From Candidatus Omnitrophota bacterium (GTDB taxonomy: Bacteria; Omnitrophota; Gorgyraeia; Gygaellales; Profunditerraquicolaceae): 6,049 nucleotides of DNA. Numbering within the stretch: position 1 is the first letter of the stretch; each line of letters starts with the position of its first letter. The notes under the pieces were generated by a model, which was not told the DNA's origin, did no database searches, and was given only the letters and a program-made list of their open reading frames with translations. Of this stretch, positions 1-5,922 are shown piece by piece. The translations under genes and the position numbers were made by a program. The DNA lies in assembly GCA_020061545.1 (NCBI GenBank), contig JAGUYA010000095.1, positions 1 through 6,049 on the forward strand, in the 5' to 3' direction.

Positions 1-85
1 AAAGTGGTGGGGGGTTAATTCGCACAAATAACTTATGTCGCAGGAAGTTAAAATAATTGCTCCATAAGTTATGTGCTCATTTAAA
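1..85 (+). repeat. Palindromic repeat element, copy A
   Basis: The G-rich head AAAGTGGTGGGGGG (1-14) is followed by the spacer TTAATTC and a hairpin. The left arm GCACAAATAACTTATG (22-37) pairs with CATAAGTTATGTGC (63-76), giving 14 pairs with 2 unpaired bases on the left arm and a 25-nt loop. The tail TGCTCATTTAA (74-84) is identical to that of copy B at 5923-5991. The head also recurs inverted at 5888-5901. The element runs into the start of the dehydrogenase gene, and the left edge of the window may cut its first base. The structure resembles REP-type elements mobilised by RAYT (TnpA-REP) transposases, but no such transposase is in the window. A cis-acting RNA is the alternative. Confidence 0.85.
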
Positions 86-1135
86 ATGTATAAAATAGCA
101 GTAATCCCCGGTGACGGCACAGGCCCGGAAGTAGTGCGCCAGGGCTTGAAAGTCTTAGAGGCAGTAAGTCAAAAATATAATTTTAAATACGAAACCAAAA
201 TTTTTGATTTTGGCGCAGAGCGGTATTTAAAGACAGGCAGGGTCCTGGAAAGCGAGGATATTGAAGAACTAAAGAAATATTCCGCCATTTATCTGGGTGC
301 TGTCGGCCATCCTGAAGTAAAACCAGGAATCTTAGAGACAGGTTTGCTTTTAAAGCTCAGATTTTCCTTTGACCAGTACATAAACTTACGTCCGGTAAAG
401 CTTTATAATGCTGATTTTTGTCCCTTAAAAGACAAAAAACCTGAGGATGTGGATTTTGTGGTCGTCCGTGAAAATTCCGAAGGGCTATATAAAGGTATGG
501 GTGAATTTAAGGATAAAGGCACTAAGGATGAAGTCGCAATTCAGATTTCTTATAATACGCGCAAGGGGGTAGAACGCTGTATCCGTTATGCCTTTGAGTA
601 TTGCCGAAAGCGTAATAAAAAGAAAAAACTGACTCTTTGCGGAAAGACCAATGTTTTAACCTTTGCCTGGGACCTCTGGGAAAGGACATTTAATGAAGTG
701 GCCAAAGAATATCCGGATATCGCCACTGATTATGCCCATGTGGATGCCACGACTATGTGGTTTGTAAAGAATCCCGAATGGTTTGATGTATTTGTTACGG
801 ACAATATGTTCGGTGATATCATTACTGATTTAGGTGCCATGATTCAAGGCGGTATGGGTATTGCTGCCGGCGGAAATATTAACCCCGAAGGTATCTCTAT
901 GTTTGAGCCTATTGGTGGAAGTGCGCCTAAATACACTGGTAAAAATGTGATTAATCCCCTGGCGGCAATTTGTGCATTGGGGATGATGCTTGAAAATTTG
1001 GGTGAAGCTGAAGCGAGTAAAGCAGTTGAGGATGCAGTAATAAAAGTGGTAACTAAAAAACTAAAATCTCTGGCTGCGGGCAAGATGGGCTATTCTACGC
1101 AGGAAGTAGGAGATTTAGTTGTAGCCAATTTGTAG
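86..1135 (+). CDS. leuB: Isopropylmalate/isocitrate dehydrogenase family protein, probable 3-isopropylmalate dehydrogenase
   Basis: This is a cytosolic NAD(P)-dependent beta-decarboxylating dehydrogenase of 349 residues, the usual family length. It would most likely oxidise and decarboxylate 3-isopropylmalate in leucine synthesis. The N-terminus [13 protein letters not shown] is the family opening. Substrate-binding arginines fit R92, R102 and R128. RENSEGLY (128-135) holds the catalytic tyrosine Y135, and K187 is the catalytic lysine. D220, D244 and D248 have the metal-binding spacing of IPMDH (24, then 4). RENSEGLY and the GSAPKY loop (278-283) resemble isocitrate or tartrate dehydrogenases more than classical LeuB, so the substrate is not settled. 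I start it at ATG 86 rather than the in-frame ATG 71, because 71 lies inside the stem of copy A and homologues begin close to the IAVIPGDG motif. No Shine-Dalgarno is visible. asd follows after 59 bases. Confidence 0.85.
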   Translation: MYKIAVIPGDGTGPEVVRQGLKVLEAVSQKYNFKYETKIFDFGAERYLKTGRVLESEDIEELKKYSAIYLGAVGHPEVKPGILETGLLLKLRFSFDQYINLRPVKLYNADFCPLKDKKPEDVDFVVVRENSEGLYKGMGEFKDKGTKDEVAIQISYNTRKGVERCIRYAFEYCRKRNKKKKLTLCGKTNVLTFAWDLWERTFNEVAKEYPDIATDYAHVDATTMWFVKNPEWFDVFVTDNMFGDIITDLGAMIQGGMGIAAGGNINPEGISMFEPIGGSAPKYTGKNVINPLAAICALGMMLENLGEAEASKAVEDAVIKVVTKKLKSLAAGKMGYSTQEVGDLVVANL

Positions 1136-1173
1136 CGGGTCCTGTTCCCGCCTCTGGCGGGACCACCCGCTAC
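1132..1173. repeat. Double palindrome overlapping the end of the leuB-like gene
   Basis: The outer arms GTAGCGGGT (1132-1140) and ACCCGCTAC (1165-1173) are perfectly complementary over 9 bases. Inside them TCCCGCC (1146-1152) and GGCGGGA (1156-1162) form a 7-bp stem with loop TCT. The stop codon TAG (1133-1135) lies in the outer arm. No T-tract follows, so this is not a standard rho-independent terminator. It is GC-rich against an AT-rich background, which suggests an inserted repeat or an mRNA-stabilising 3' structure between cotranscribed genes. It starts with GTAG, a head seen in some REP elements, but only one copy is in the window. Confidence 0.75.
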
Positions 1174-1194
1174 CAACAGGTATAAGTAAAAGAT

Positions 1195-2229
1195 ATGAAG
1201 AAATATAATGTGGCAGTAGTGGGTGTGGGGGCGGTAGGAATAGAGATGCTCCGTTGTCTAAAGCAGCGTAATTTTCCTCTTGGAGAGCTACGTGTTTTTG
1301 CGCGTTCTAGCCGTAATATCGAAGTCGATGGCCAAAATTATTCTGTGCAGGCGATTTCACCTGAGGGTTTCGCGGGTATAGATATTGCTTTGTTTGCCGG
1401 AACCGAAGGAGAGAAAGGCGCAGCAGTAACTTATGCCTCTGAAGCCGTAAAAAGAGGGGCAGTAGTAATTGATAATGGCGTGGATTTTAGAATGGATCCC
1501 AAAGTACCTTTGGTTGTGCCTGAAGTAAATGCTAAAGATGTAAAAAAGCACAAAGGAATAATTGCTAATCCGAATTGCTCGACTATTCAGCTGGTGGTGG
1601 CTTTATGGCCGATTTATAAAAAAGCAGGAATAAAACGATTAGTCGTCACTACCTTGCAGGCATCTTCAGGCGCAGGTAGAGGTGCGGTGGAACAGCTAAA
1701 AGAAGAAATCGTTAGCCTGTTATCCAGTTGGCCTGTTATCCAGTTATACGGGCAAACGGGCAAACGGGCAAACGGGCAAACGGTCTTGCCTCAACAAATT
1801 GCTTTTAATGTCTTTCCGCATATAGGAGGCTTTGGAGATTTTGATTATACTACTGAAGAATGGAAGCTGGTGAAGGAAACCCATAAGATTATGCACGATG
1901 ATAAAATTAAGATTTCTGCCACTTGTGTGCGGGTTCCGGTAAGAACTGGTCATTCAGAGTCAGTATATGTTGAGACTGCCAAGTCTCTTGCGCCTGAGAA
2001 AGCAAGAAAGATTCTTTCTGGAGGCCCGGGTGTAATCGTAATAGATGACCCGAAAAGTAATCTTTATCCTATGCCTTGCGATGTAGAAGGAAAAGATGAA
2101 GTTTTTGTGGGCCGCATCAGACGAGACCCCTTCATAAAAAGTGGTCTTTGGTTATGGATTGTCTCTGATAATCTCCGTAAAGGTGCTGCAGTAAACGCTG
2201 TCCAGACAGCTGAGTTATTAATAAGATAA
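1195..2229 (+). CDS. asd: Aspartate-semialdehyde dehydrogenase
   Basis: The enzyme reduces aspartyl phosphate to aspartate semialdehyde with NADPH, the branch point to lysine/diaminopimelate, threonine and methionine. The protein has 344 residues, near the family norm. The N-terminal Rossmann motif is GVGAVG (10-15; GATGAVG is more usual). DNGVDFRMDPKVPLVVPEVN (93-112) matches the family, though the usual serines (DNSSAFR) are replaced by G and V. The nucleophile is C128 in NPNC, with Q155 in LQASSGAG. R246 and H253 keep the spacing of E. coli R267 and H274. The catalytic set is therefore complete. Residues 174-197 are an unusual insertion encoded by tandem DNA repeats, in the stretch just before the conserved QIAFN (201-205) where other members have a shorter linker. 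The Shine-Dalgarno is weak. It probably shares a transcript with the dehydrogenase upstream and truA, 47 bases downstream. Confidence 0.95.
   Translation: MKKYNVAVVGVGAVGIEMLRCLKQRNFPLGELRVFARSSRNIEVDGQNYSVQAISPEGFAGIDIALFAGTEGEKGAAVTYASEAVKRGAVVIDNGVDFRMDPKVPLVVPEVNAKDVKKHKGIIANPNCSTIQLVVALWPIYKKAGIKRLVVTTLQASSGAGRGAVEQLKEEIVSLLSSWPVIQLYGQTGKRANGQTVLPQQIAFNVFPHIGGFGDFDYTTEEWKLVKETHKIMHDDKIKISATCVRVPVRTGHSESVYVETAKSLAPEKARKILSGGPGVIVIDDPKSNLYPMPCDVEGKDEVFVGRIRRDPFIKSGLWLWIVSDNLRKGAAVNAVQTAELLIR
1715..1783 (+). repeat. Compound tandem repeat inside asd
   Basis: Two 16-bp units occur in tandem: GCCTGTTATCCAGTTG (1715-1730) and the same with a final A (1731-1746). After TAC come four exact 8-bp units GGGCAAAC (1750-1781) and a partial GG. 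Neither unit length is divisible by 3, so the 8-bp array is read in all three frames (GQT, GKR, ANG, QT). The stretch encodes residues 174-197 of Asd and makes the linker before QIAFN roughly 11 residues longer than I expect for the family. Gain or loss of one unit would shift the frame. Confidence 0.9.
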
Positions 2230-2276
2230 ACCATCTTAAACCCCCTATAATAAAAGTTTAATTCTATAGATTACAA

Positions 2277-3014
2277 ATGCGCAATATTAAACTAACCGTA
2301 GAGTACGATGGCACAAATTATGCTGGCTGGCAGTGTCAAAAATCCAAAATTAAAACCGTTCAGGAAACAATAGAGAAAGCCATCCAAAGAATACTTCAGG
2401 ATAAGATAAAAATTATCGGTTCAGGTCGGACTGATGCCGGCGTTCATGCCCAAGCGCAAATAGCAAATTTTAAAACAGATTCCAGCATACCTTTAGAAAA
2501 ATTACAAAAGGCGCTGAATGCAGTTTTGCCAGATGATATTGCCATAACTAAGGTAGAAGAGGTAGGGTTAGATTTTCACAGCAGGTTTTCTGCCAAATCA
2601 AAAGTGTATCGCTATACTATATTAAATCGTGCATCTCGGCCTGCGTTATTAAAAGATAGAGTTTATTTTTTACCTCATCCTTTGAACTTGAAACTTATGC
2701 AAAAGGAAGCAAAAGCTCTTTTAGGTAGACATAATTTTCAGTCATTTCAGGCACAGGATAAGAAGGAAAAAGATTCCATCAGAACCATAAAAAACCTGAA
2801 GATTAGCCGCAATAGAGATTTTATCTATATTGATATAGAGGCAGATGGTTTCTTGTATAATATGGTCAGAAATATTGTGGGTGCGCTTATTGAGATAGGC
2901 AGAGGTAGATTTCCAGAAGGCAGTTTAAGAAAGATCTTAGAGTCTCGCAATAGAAAGCTCGCCGGTCCGACAGTTCCCGCCAGAGGGCTATCCTTAATAA
3001 AGGTTAATTACTAA
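2277..3014 (+). CDS. truA: tRNA pseudouridine(38-40) synthase TruA
   Basis: TruA converts uridines 38, 39 and 40 of the tRNA anticodon stem-loop to pseudouridine. The protein has 245 residues, typical length. It opens with the family pattern KLTVEYDGTNYAGWQ (5-19). GSGRTDAGVHA (48-58) contains the catalytic aspartate D53. YRY (111-113) supplies the conserved active-site tyrosine (Y118 in E. coli). GRHNFQSF (150-157) and ADGFLYNMVRNIVGAL (189-204) are further signatures, with R198 the conserved arginine. It ends with the usual ARGLSLIKVNY. No good Shine-Dalgarno precedes ATG 2277, but the start matches the family N-terminus. It lies 47 bases after asd and 3 bases before the membrane-protein gene, so translational coupling with the latter is likely. 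Confidence 0.97.
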   Translation: MRNIKLTVEYDGTNYAGWQCQKSKIKTVQETIEKAIQRILQDKIKIIGSGRTDAGVHAQAQIANFKTDSSIPLEKLQKALNAVLPDDIAITKVEEVGLDFHSRFSAKSKVYRYTILNRASRPALLKDRVYFLPHPLNLKLMQKEAKALLGRHNFQSFQAQDKKEKDSIRTIKNLKISRNRDFIYIDIEADGFLYNMVRNIVGALIEIGRGRFPEGSLRKILESRNRKLAGPTVPARGLSLIKVNY

Positions 3015-3017
3015 ATT

Positions 3018-4523
3018 ATGTATAAAAATTATCAGAGAAGCTTTTCTTGGGATTTTTATTCTTACCTAATCATAATAATCTATTGTTTATTGCAAATTTT
3101 ACGTTGGAGAATTTTACCCCAATTTATGGACATCTATTATCACCTTTTGACTGCTTGGGGATTTATTCAGGCGGGAGGCTATAGCGGTTGGGATTTTTGG
3201 CAATATGCGCCAGTCGGTAGAATACATATATATCCTCCGTTTTTTCACACAATTCTGGTTTTGCTAATGAAATTAGGGTTTAGTCCGACAATTTTAGCAA
3301 AATTCTTTGAAGCAGTAACGCCGGTTGTATTCTTAACCGTCTTATGGAGATTTTTAAGAAGAAACTATGATACGCGACTCGCTTTTTTTGCTATACTTAC
3401 ATTAAGTTCATCTTTTTCTTTTTATCTTTCTCTTTTAAACCACATTCCTGCAACACTCGCTTTGATTTTTGGTTTTTTAGCCCTGGATCAATTATTCCAG
3501 AAAAAAACATTACGTTCGGTTCTTTTATTGACCCTGTGTTTTTATACTCATATTGGAATATCCTGGTTTATTTCGCTCACCTTTGTTTTTTATGGCCTGT
3601 TAACCAAGCAAAATAAAAAACCTTGTTTTGTTATATTTCTCTCGGCTTTGATGTTATCATTGCCAATTTTATATAAACAATTGGCCGGACTTAGGTTTAT
3701 TTCGGCAATAGGTATGAATCTAAACGAAATATTTCTTTGCCAGATAAAAATTATAGATTATATCTTGGCATTTTTTGGTTTAATTTTTTCTTTCAAGACG
3801 GACGGAAAATATCGATTATTTTTTAGTTTTCTTTTAGCCAGCCTTATTTTTCTAAGTTATCCTTATCGCTTCTTTTCCGCTGAAGGATATCTACCCATAC
3901 TTCTTCTTTTGGCAGTGTTTCTGCGTAATTTAGATCAAGTTTTCGAAAATAAGAAAACATATTTAAGGTATTTTGCTGTTGCTGTAGCAGTATTTATCTT
4001 ATTCTTTTCACCCGCCATATCAATAGAGCGTCCGACGGCAGATAATAAGCCAACTTATAAGATCAATATTTTAGATTCAGCTTTTTCGGGTATGTTATTT
4101 GCAAGGGGAGAGTCAATCTGGTTTCCCAAAGATTATCTTTCTGCCGCGGATTTAATAAAGAATAATTCTGAATCTGGAGAGATTATTTATTCCACTATTA
4201 ATATTACTGGAATTATTTTAGCCAGCATTTCTGGAAGGGCAACTGCAAATGCCTTATTACCGGAGATAAAGTACTCTGAAGCATTTGACCCCTTGGCGGT
4301 GTCAAAAATAATCGTATTTGCGCAAGATGATGACTATAATACGGTTAGCAACATTGTGAGTAAGAGCAAACTGGTAAAAATAGGAGAGAATAAGTTGTTT
4401 GTTTTATACAAGAATCCCTACTGTAACGCGAAAATCGATATAAAAAAGGCATCGTTGCCTTTTGGTATAATTTGGTTAATCTGTTTTGTATTTATAGCGC
4501 TTCTTTGGCAAGCAAAAAATTGA
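3018..4523 (+). CDS. Polytopic membrane protein, GT-C glycosyltransferase-like, function unknown
   Basis: This 501-residue protein is very rich in Phe, Leu and Ile. By eye it has about 11-12 membrane segments: near 15-30, 76-90, 100-113, 120-138, 143-160, 166-195 (probably two), 203-219, 246-259, 266-280, 288-303 and 316-333, plus a C-terminal one at 481-497. The first outer loop holds MDIYYH (37-42) and HIYPPFFH (70-77). The acidic residue D38 after the first helix and the YPP motif recall GT-C enzymes (PMT, STT3 and ArnT types), which use lipid-linked sugars. Residues about 340-475 form a soluble domain, with a pattern (SAADLIKNN, later IILASISGR) like the C-terminal part of such proteins. 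Donor, acceptor and enzymatic activity are not shown. The gene follows truA by 3 bases, with no functional link apparent. AT-rich codon use fits its hydrophobic content. An O-antigen ligase or flippase is less likely. Confidence 0.8.
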   Translation: MYKNYQRSFSWDFYSYLIIIIYCLLQILRWRILPQFMDIYYHLLTAWGFIQAGGYSGWDFWQYAPVGRIHIYPPFFHTILVLLMKLGFSPTILAKFFEAVTPVVFLTVLWRFLRRNYDTRLAFFAILTLSSSFSFYLSLLNHIPATLALIFGFLALDQLFQKKTLRSVLLLTLCFYTHIGISWFISLTFVFYGLLTKQNKKPCFVIFLSALMLSLPILYKQLAGLRFISAIGMNLNEIFLCQIKIIDYILAFFGLIFSFKTDGKYRLFFSFLLASLIFLSYPYRFFSAEGYLPILLLLAVFLRNLDQVFENKKTYLRYFAVAVAVFILFFSPAISIERPTADNKPTYKINILDSAFSGMLFARGESIWFPKDYLSAADLIKNNSESGEIIYSTINITGIILASISGRATANALLPEIKYSEAFDPLAVSKIIVFAQDDDYNTVSNIVSKSKLVKIGENKLFVLYKNPYCNAKIDIKKASLPFGIIWLICFVFIALLWQAKN

Positions 4524-4544
4524 CTTTTTTTTGAATAAAAATAT

Positions 4545-4572
4545 TTGACTTAATAAAAAAATATGTTATACT
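4545..4572 (+). promoter_or_regulatory. Sigma70-type promoter for rplM-rpsI
   Basis: The -35 box TTGACT (4545-4550) and the -10 box TATACT (4567-4572) are separated by 16 bases. A TG at 4564-4565 forms an extended -10. The spacer is A/T-rich. The predicted transcript start is about 4579, some 109 bases before the rplM start codon. It lies just after the stop codon of the membrane-protein gene, which supports a separate transcription unit for the ribosomal proteins. A second TTGACT (4520-4525) lies upstream without a convincing -10. Confidence 0.8.
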
Positions 4573-4578
4573 TTGTGT

Positions 4579-4687
4579 TTCTATGAACCCATTCGATGGT
4601 TCGACCGTGCTCACTTTCCTCTACCACTTGAAAATCGCATTGAAGTTATCGCGAAGCGATTTTCTTGACAGAATAGGACATCGAGGG
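4579..4687 (+). promoter_or_regulatory. Structured 5' leader of rplM-rpsI, candidate autoregulatory RNA
   Basis: The leader has a 5' hairpin: GAACC (4585-4589), a bulged C and AT pair with ATGGTTC (4596-4602) around loop TCG. Later, GAAAATCGC (4630-4638) can pair with GCGATTTTC (4656-4664), 9 bp. The competing hairpin ATCGC-GAA-GCGAT (4648-4660) uses the same 3' arm. TCGATG (4593-4598) is also complementary to CATCGA (4679-4684), between the Shine-Dalgarno and the start codon. L13-S9 operons in other bacteria have known leader-based control by ribosomal protein, so autoregulation is plausible. This leader does not obviously match a described L13 leader class. Part of it could instead be a decayed dispersed repeat. 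Confidence 0.45.
4675..4678 (+). promoter_or_regulatory. Ribosome binding site deciding the rplM start
   Basis: AGGA lies 9 bases before ATG 4688 and supports that codon as the start. The in-frame ATG at 4583 is only about 4 bases downstream of the predicted transcript start and has no binding site. A GAGGG at 4683-4687 directly abuts the ATG and is too close to be used. Confidence 0.6.
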
Positions 4688-5119
4688 ATGAATAAGACAT
4701 ACGTAGCTAAAAAAGAAGATATAAAAAGGCATTGGTATCTGGTGGATGCTCAGGATAAGATACTGGGTAGGCTTGCTGCCAAGATAGCGGTAATCTTAAG
4801 GGGTAAGCACAAGGCTATATTTACTCCCCATTTAGACACCGGAGACGGCGTCATTGTCATCAATGCGTCGAAGATTAAGGTAACAGGCAGAAAACTTAAA
4901 CAAAAGGTTTATCGACGTTACTCAGGTTACCAGGGCGGTTTAAGAGAAGTGCCTTTAGAAACCATGCTCAAGACAAAACCCACAACGGTGATTAGGTTGG
5001 CAGTAAGACGTATGTTACCCGGTGGGCCTTTAGGAAGAGATATCCTGAAGAAATTAAAGGTCTATGCCGATGATAAACATCCGCATAAATCGCAGAATCC
5101 AGTTCTATTGGAGGTATAG
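4688..5119 (+). CDS. rplM: 50S ribosomal protein L13
   Basis: L13 is an early-assembly protein of the large ribosomal subunit that binds 23S rRNA. From ATG 4688 the protein has 143 residues, the usual length of about 142, and begins MNKTYVAKKEDIKRHWYLVD like its homologues. Conserved stretches include KILGRLAAKIAVILRGKHK (24-42), FTPHLDTGDGVIVINASKIK (45-64), YSGYQGG (78-84), the AVRRMLPGGPLGR block (105-117) and the C-terminal KLKVYADDKHPHKSQNP. An in-frame extension back to 4583 would add 35 residues with no resemblance to L13, and would cover the leader. It is followed by rpsI after 6 bases, and GGAGG (5110-5114) in its last codons serves as the rpsI ribosome binding site. Confidence 0.98.
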   Translation: MNKTYVAKKEDIKRHWYLVDAQDKILGRLAAKIAVILRGKHKAIFTPHLDTGDGVIVINASKIKVTGRKLKQKVYRRYSGYQGGLREVPLETMLKTKPTTVIRLAVRRMLPGGPLGRDILKKLKVYADDKHPHKSQNPVLLEV

Positions 5120-5125
5120 TCAGAG

Positions 5126-5521
5126 ATGAATCAAATTACAAAATACACGGCCGTGGGTAGACGCAAAGAAGCAGTAGCGAGAGTTTGGCTTTTACCCGGC
5201 AAAGGAAATATTCTGGTCAATGAACAGCCGTATGAAAAATATTTTATTCGGGAGACAGACCGTATTATCATAAAACAACCGTTAGAGATGACCAATACCT
5301 TAAATAAATATGATATCAAGGCTAATATTAAAGGAGGCGGCCTGGCTGGACAGGCAGGAGCTTTCCGGCTGGGCATTGCGCGCGTTCTGACATTGGCAGA
5401 ACCGCGCTTAAGGGATTTATTGCGCAAAAACGGCTTTCTGACCCGCGACCCGCGCATGAAAGAACGTAAGAAGTACGGGCAGAAGGGTGCACGTAAACGC
5501 TTCCAGTGGACAAAGAGGTAA
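5126..5521 (+). CDS. rpsI: 30S ribosomal protein S9
   Basis: S9 is a small-subunit protein of the 30S head whose basic C-terminal tail reaches the P-site tRNA. It has 131 residues, full length. [19 protein letters not shown] (7-25) is the family N-terminus. The S9 signature [19 protein letters not shown] is at 70-88. [20 protein letters not shown] (105-124) leads to a final WTKR. Most bacterial S9 proteins end SKR, so the T for S is a minor variation and the terminal KR is kept. Translation is probably coupled to rplM: the ribosome binding site GGAGG overlaps the end of rplM, 11 bases before the start. The operon ends at the terminator 55 bases downstream. Confidence 0.98.
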   Translation: MNQITKYTAVGRRKEAVARVWLLPGKGNILVNEQPYEKYFIRETDRIIIKQPLEMTNTLNKYDIKANIKGGGLAGQAGAFRLGIARVLTLAEPRLRDLLRKNGFLTRDPRMKERKKYGQKGARKRFQWTKR

Positions 5522-5575
5522 AAATGCAGTAGATAGTAGTTAGCAGTTAGTAGGTAGGAAAAGATAAAATGATAG

Positions 5576-5600
5576 TCCCGCTGGCAAGCGGGATTTTTTT
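5576..5600 (+). terminator. Rho-independent terminator of rplM-rpsI
   Basis: TCCCGCT (5576-5582) and AGCGGGA (5587-5593) form a perfect 7-bp stem with the 4-nt loop GGCA, followed directly by seven T (5594-5600). The 40 bases between rpsI and the stem are TAG-rich low-complexity sequence with short repeats of TTAG and GTAG and no gene. Confidence 0.92.
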
Positions 5601-5721
5601 ATCGCAAAATCGCAAAATTAAATTTTTGATACTATATTTATAAACCGCTAAATCACAAAGTTTTCTTTATATCTTTGCGGTGTAATTATATATTTCATTC
5701 TTCTTTTTGCGTTTTTGCGGT
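5601..5721. repeat. Degenerate nested inverted repeats rich in GCAAA/TTTGC
   Basis: Two TCGCAAAA units stand in tandem at 5602-5617. Near the other end, TTTTTGCGTTTTTGCGG (5704-5720) is their approximate inverse. Between them ACCGCTAAATCACAAAG (5644-5660) and CTTTATATCTTTGCGGT (5665-5681) form an imperfect hairpin (12 of 17 positions pair) with loop TTTT. The overall motif resembles dispersed GCAAAG/CTTTGC palindromes of environmental genomes, here strongly decayed. No gene or RNA is apparent. Confidence 0.5.
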
Positions 5722-5739
5722 TCCGACGAGAAAATGCTT

Positions 5740-5788
5740 GCCCCGTTAGAGATTTTATGCTAATCTATAGGCGTATCTCTAATGGGGC
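5740..5788. repeat. 14-bp inverted repeat next to the argC promoter
   Basis: GCCCCGTTAGAGAT (5740-5753) and ATCTCTAATGGGGC (5775-5788) are complementary in 13 of 14 positions. The remaining position is G opposite T, a wobble pair in RNA. The loop is 21 nt. The right arm ends immediately before the -35 box TTGACT (5789). There is no T-run directly after the stem, so it is not a standard terminator. It could be an operator-like site, a dispersed palindrome, or a remnant of a mobile element. Confidence 0.75.
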
Positions 5789-5817
5789 TTGACTATCTAA
5801 GTTTTTTATCTTAATAT
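5789..5817 (+). promoter_or_regulatory. Putative sigma70-type promoter for argC
   Basis: TTGACT (5789-5794) lies 17 bases before TAATAT (5812-5817), a 4-of-6 match to TATAAT. A transcript would start near 5824, exactly where hairpin copy C begins. It would give argC a leader of about 180 nt made almost entirely of palindromic elements. The -35 box is good, the -10 box moderate. Confidence 0.5.
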
Positions 5818-5820
5818 GAG

Positions 5821-5901
5821 TGAGGACATAAGTTATGTCGCCCTATATTAAAAATTATAGCGCCATAACTTATATGTCCGAACTTATCCCCCACCACTTT
5901 C
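5821..5901 (-). repeat. Palindromic repeat element, copy C (inverted)
   Basis: Read on the minus strand, the head GAAAGTGGTGGGGG (5901-5888) is followed by ATAAGTTC and a hairpin. On the + strand GGACATAAGTTATG (5824-5837) pairs with CATAACTTATATGTCC (5864-5879), 14 pairs with 2 extra bases on the head-proximal arm, as in copy A. An inner stem CTATA/TATAG (5843-5847 with 5856-5860) lengthens it. The tail TCCTCA (minus strand) corresponds to TGCTCA of copies A and B. Compared with copy A, the lower stem GCAC/GTGC has become GGAC/GTCC, and the central C-G pair has become G-C. Confidence 0.85.
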
Positions 5902-5922
5902 GTGTTTAGCTTATGCTATATT

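Noticed and set aside
71..85. In-frame upstream start ATG 71 for the leuB-like gene
   Set aside because: It lies in the right arm of repeat copy A, has no ribosome binding site, and adds MCSFK before the family N-terminus.
1744..1953. Minus-strand reading frame opposite asd
   Set aside because: It is a shadow of asd; its repetitive C-terminus is only the reverse reading of the GGGCAAAC array.
2222..2238. Hairpin TAAGAT/ATCTTA after asd as terminator
   Set aside because: It has only 6 A/T-rich pairs and no T-tract; readthrough into truA is expected.
2246..2251. TATAAT before truA as a promoter -10
   Set aside because: No acceptable -35 box is found 16-18 bases upstream; the match is likely chance in AT-rich sequence.
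4515..4532. A-run and T-run after the membrane-protein gene as terminator
   Set aside because: The only possible stem is A-T pairs, with no GC base, so it would be too weak for intrinsic termination.
4665..4670. TTGACA in the rplM leader as a second -35
   Set aside because: The sequence 17 bases downstream (ATGAAT, 3 of 6) is the rplM start itself; the promoter at 4545-4572 is much better.
4583..4687. 35-residue N-terminal extension of L13
   Set aside because: It begins about 4 bases after the predicted transcript start, has no L13 similarity, and ATG 4688 has a Shine-Dalgarno and matches the family start.
5131..5457. Minus-strand reading frame opposite rpsI
   Set aside because: It is fully antisense to a confident S9 gene, without recognisable motifs or a translation signal.
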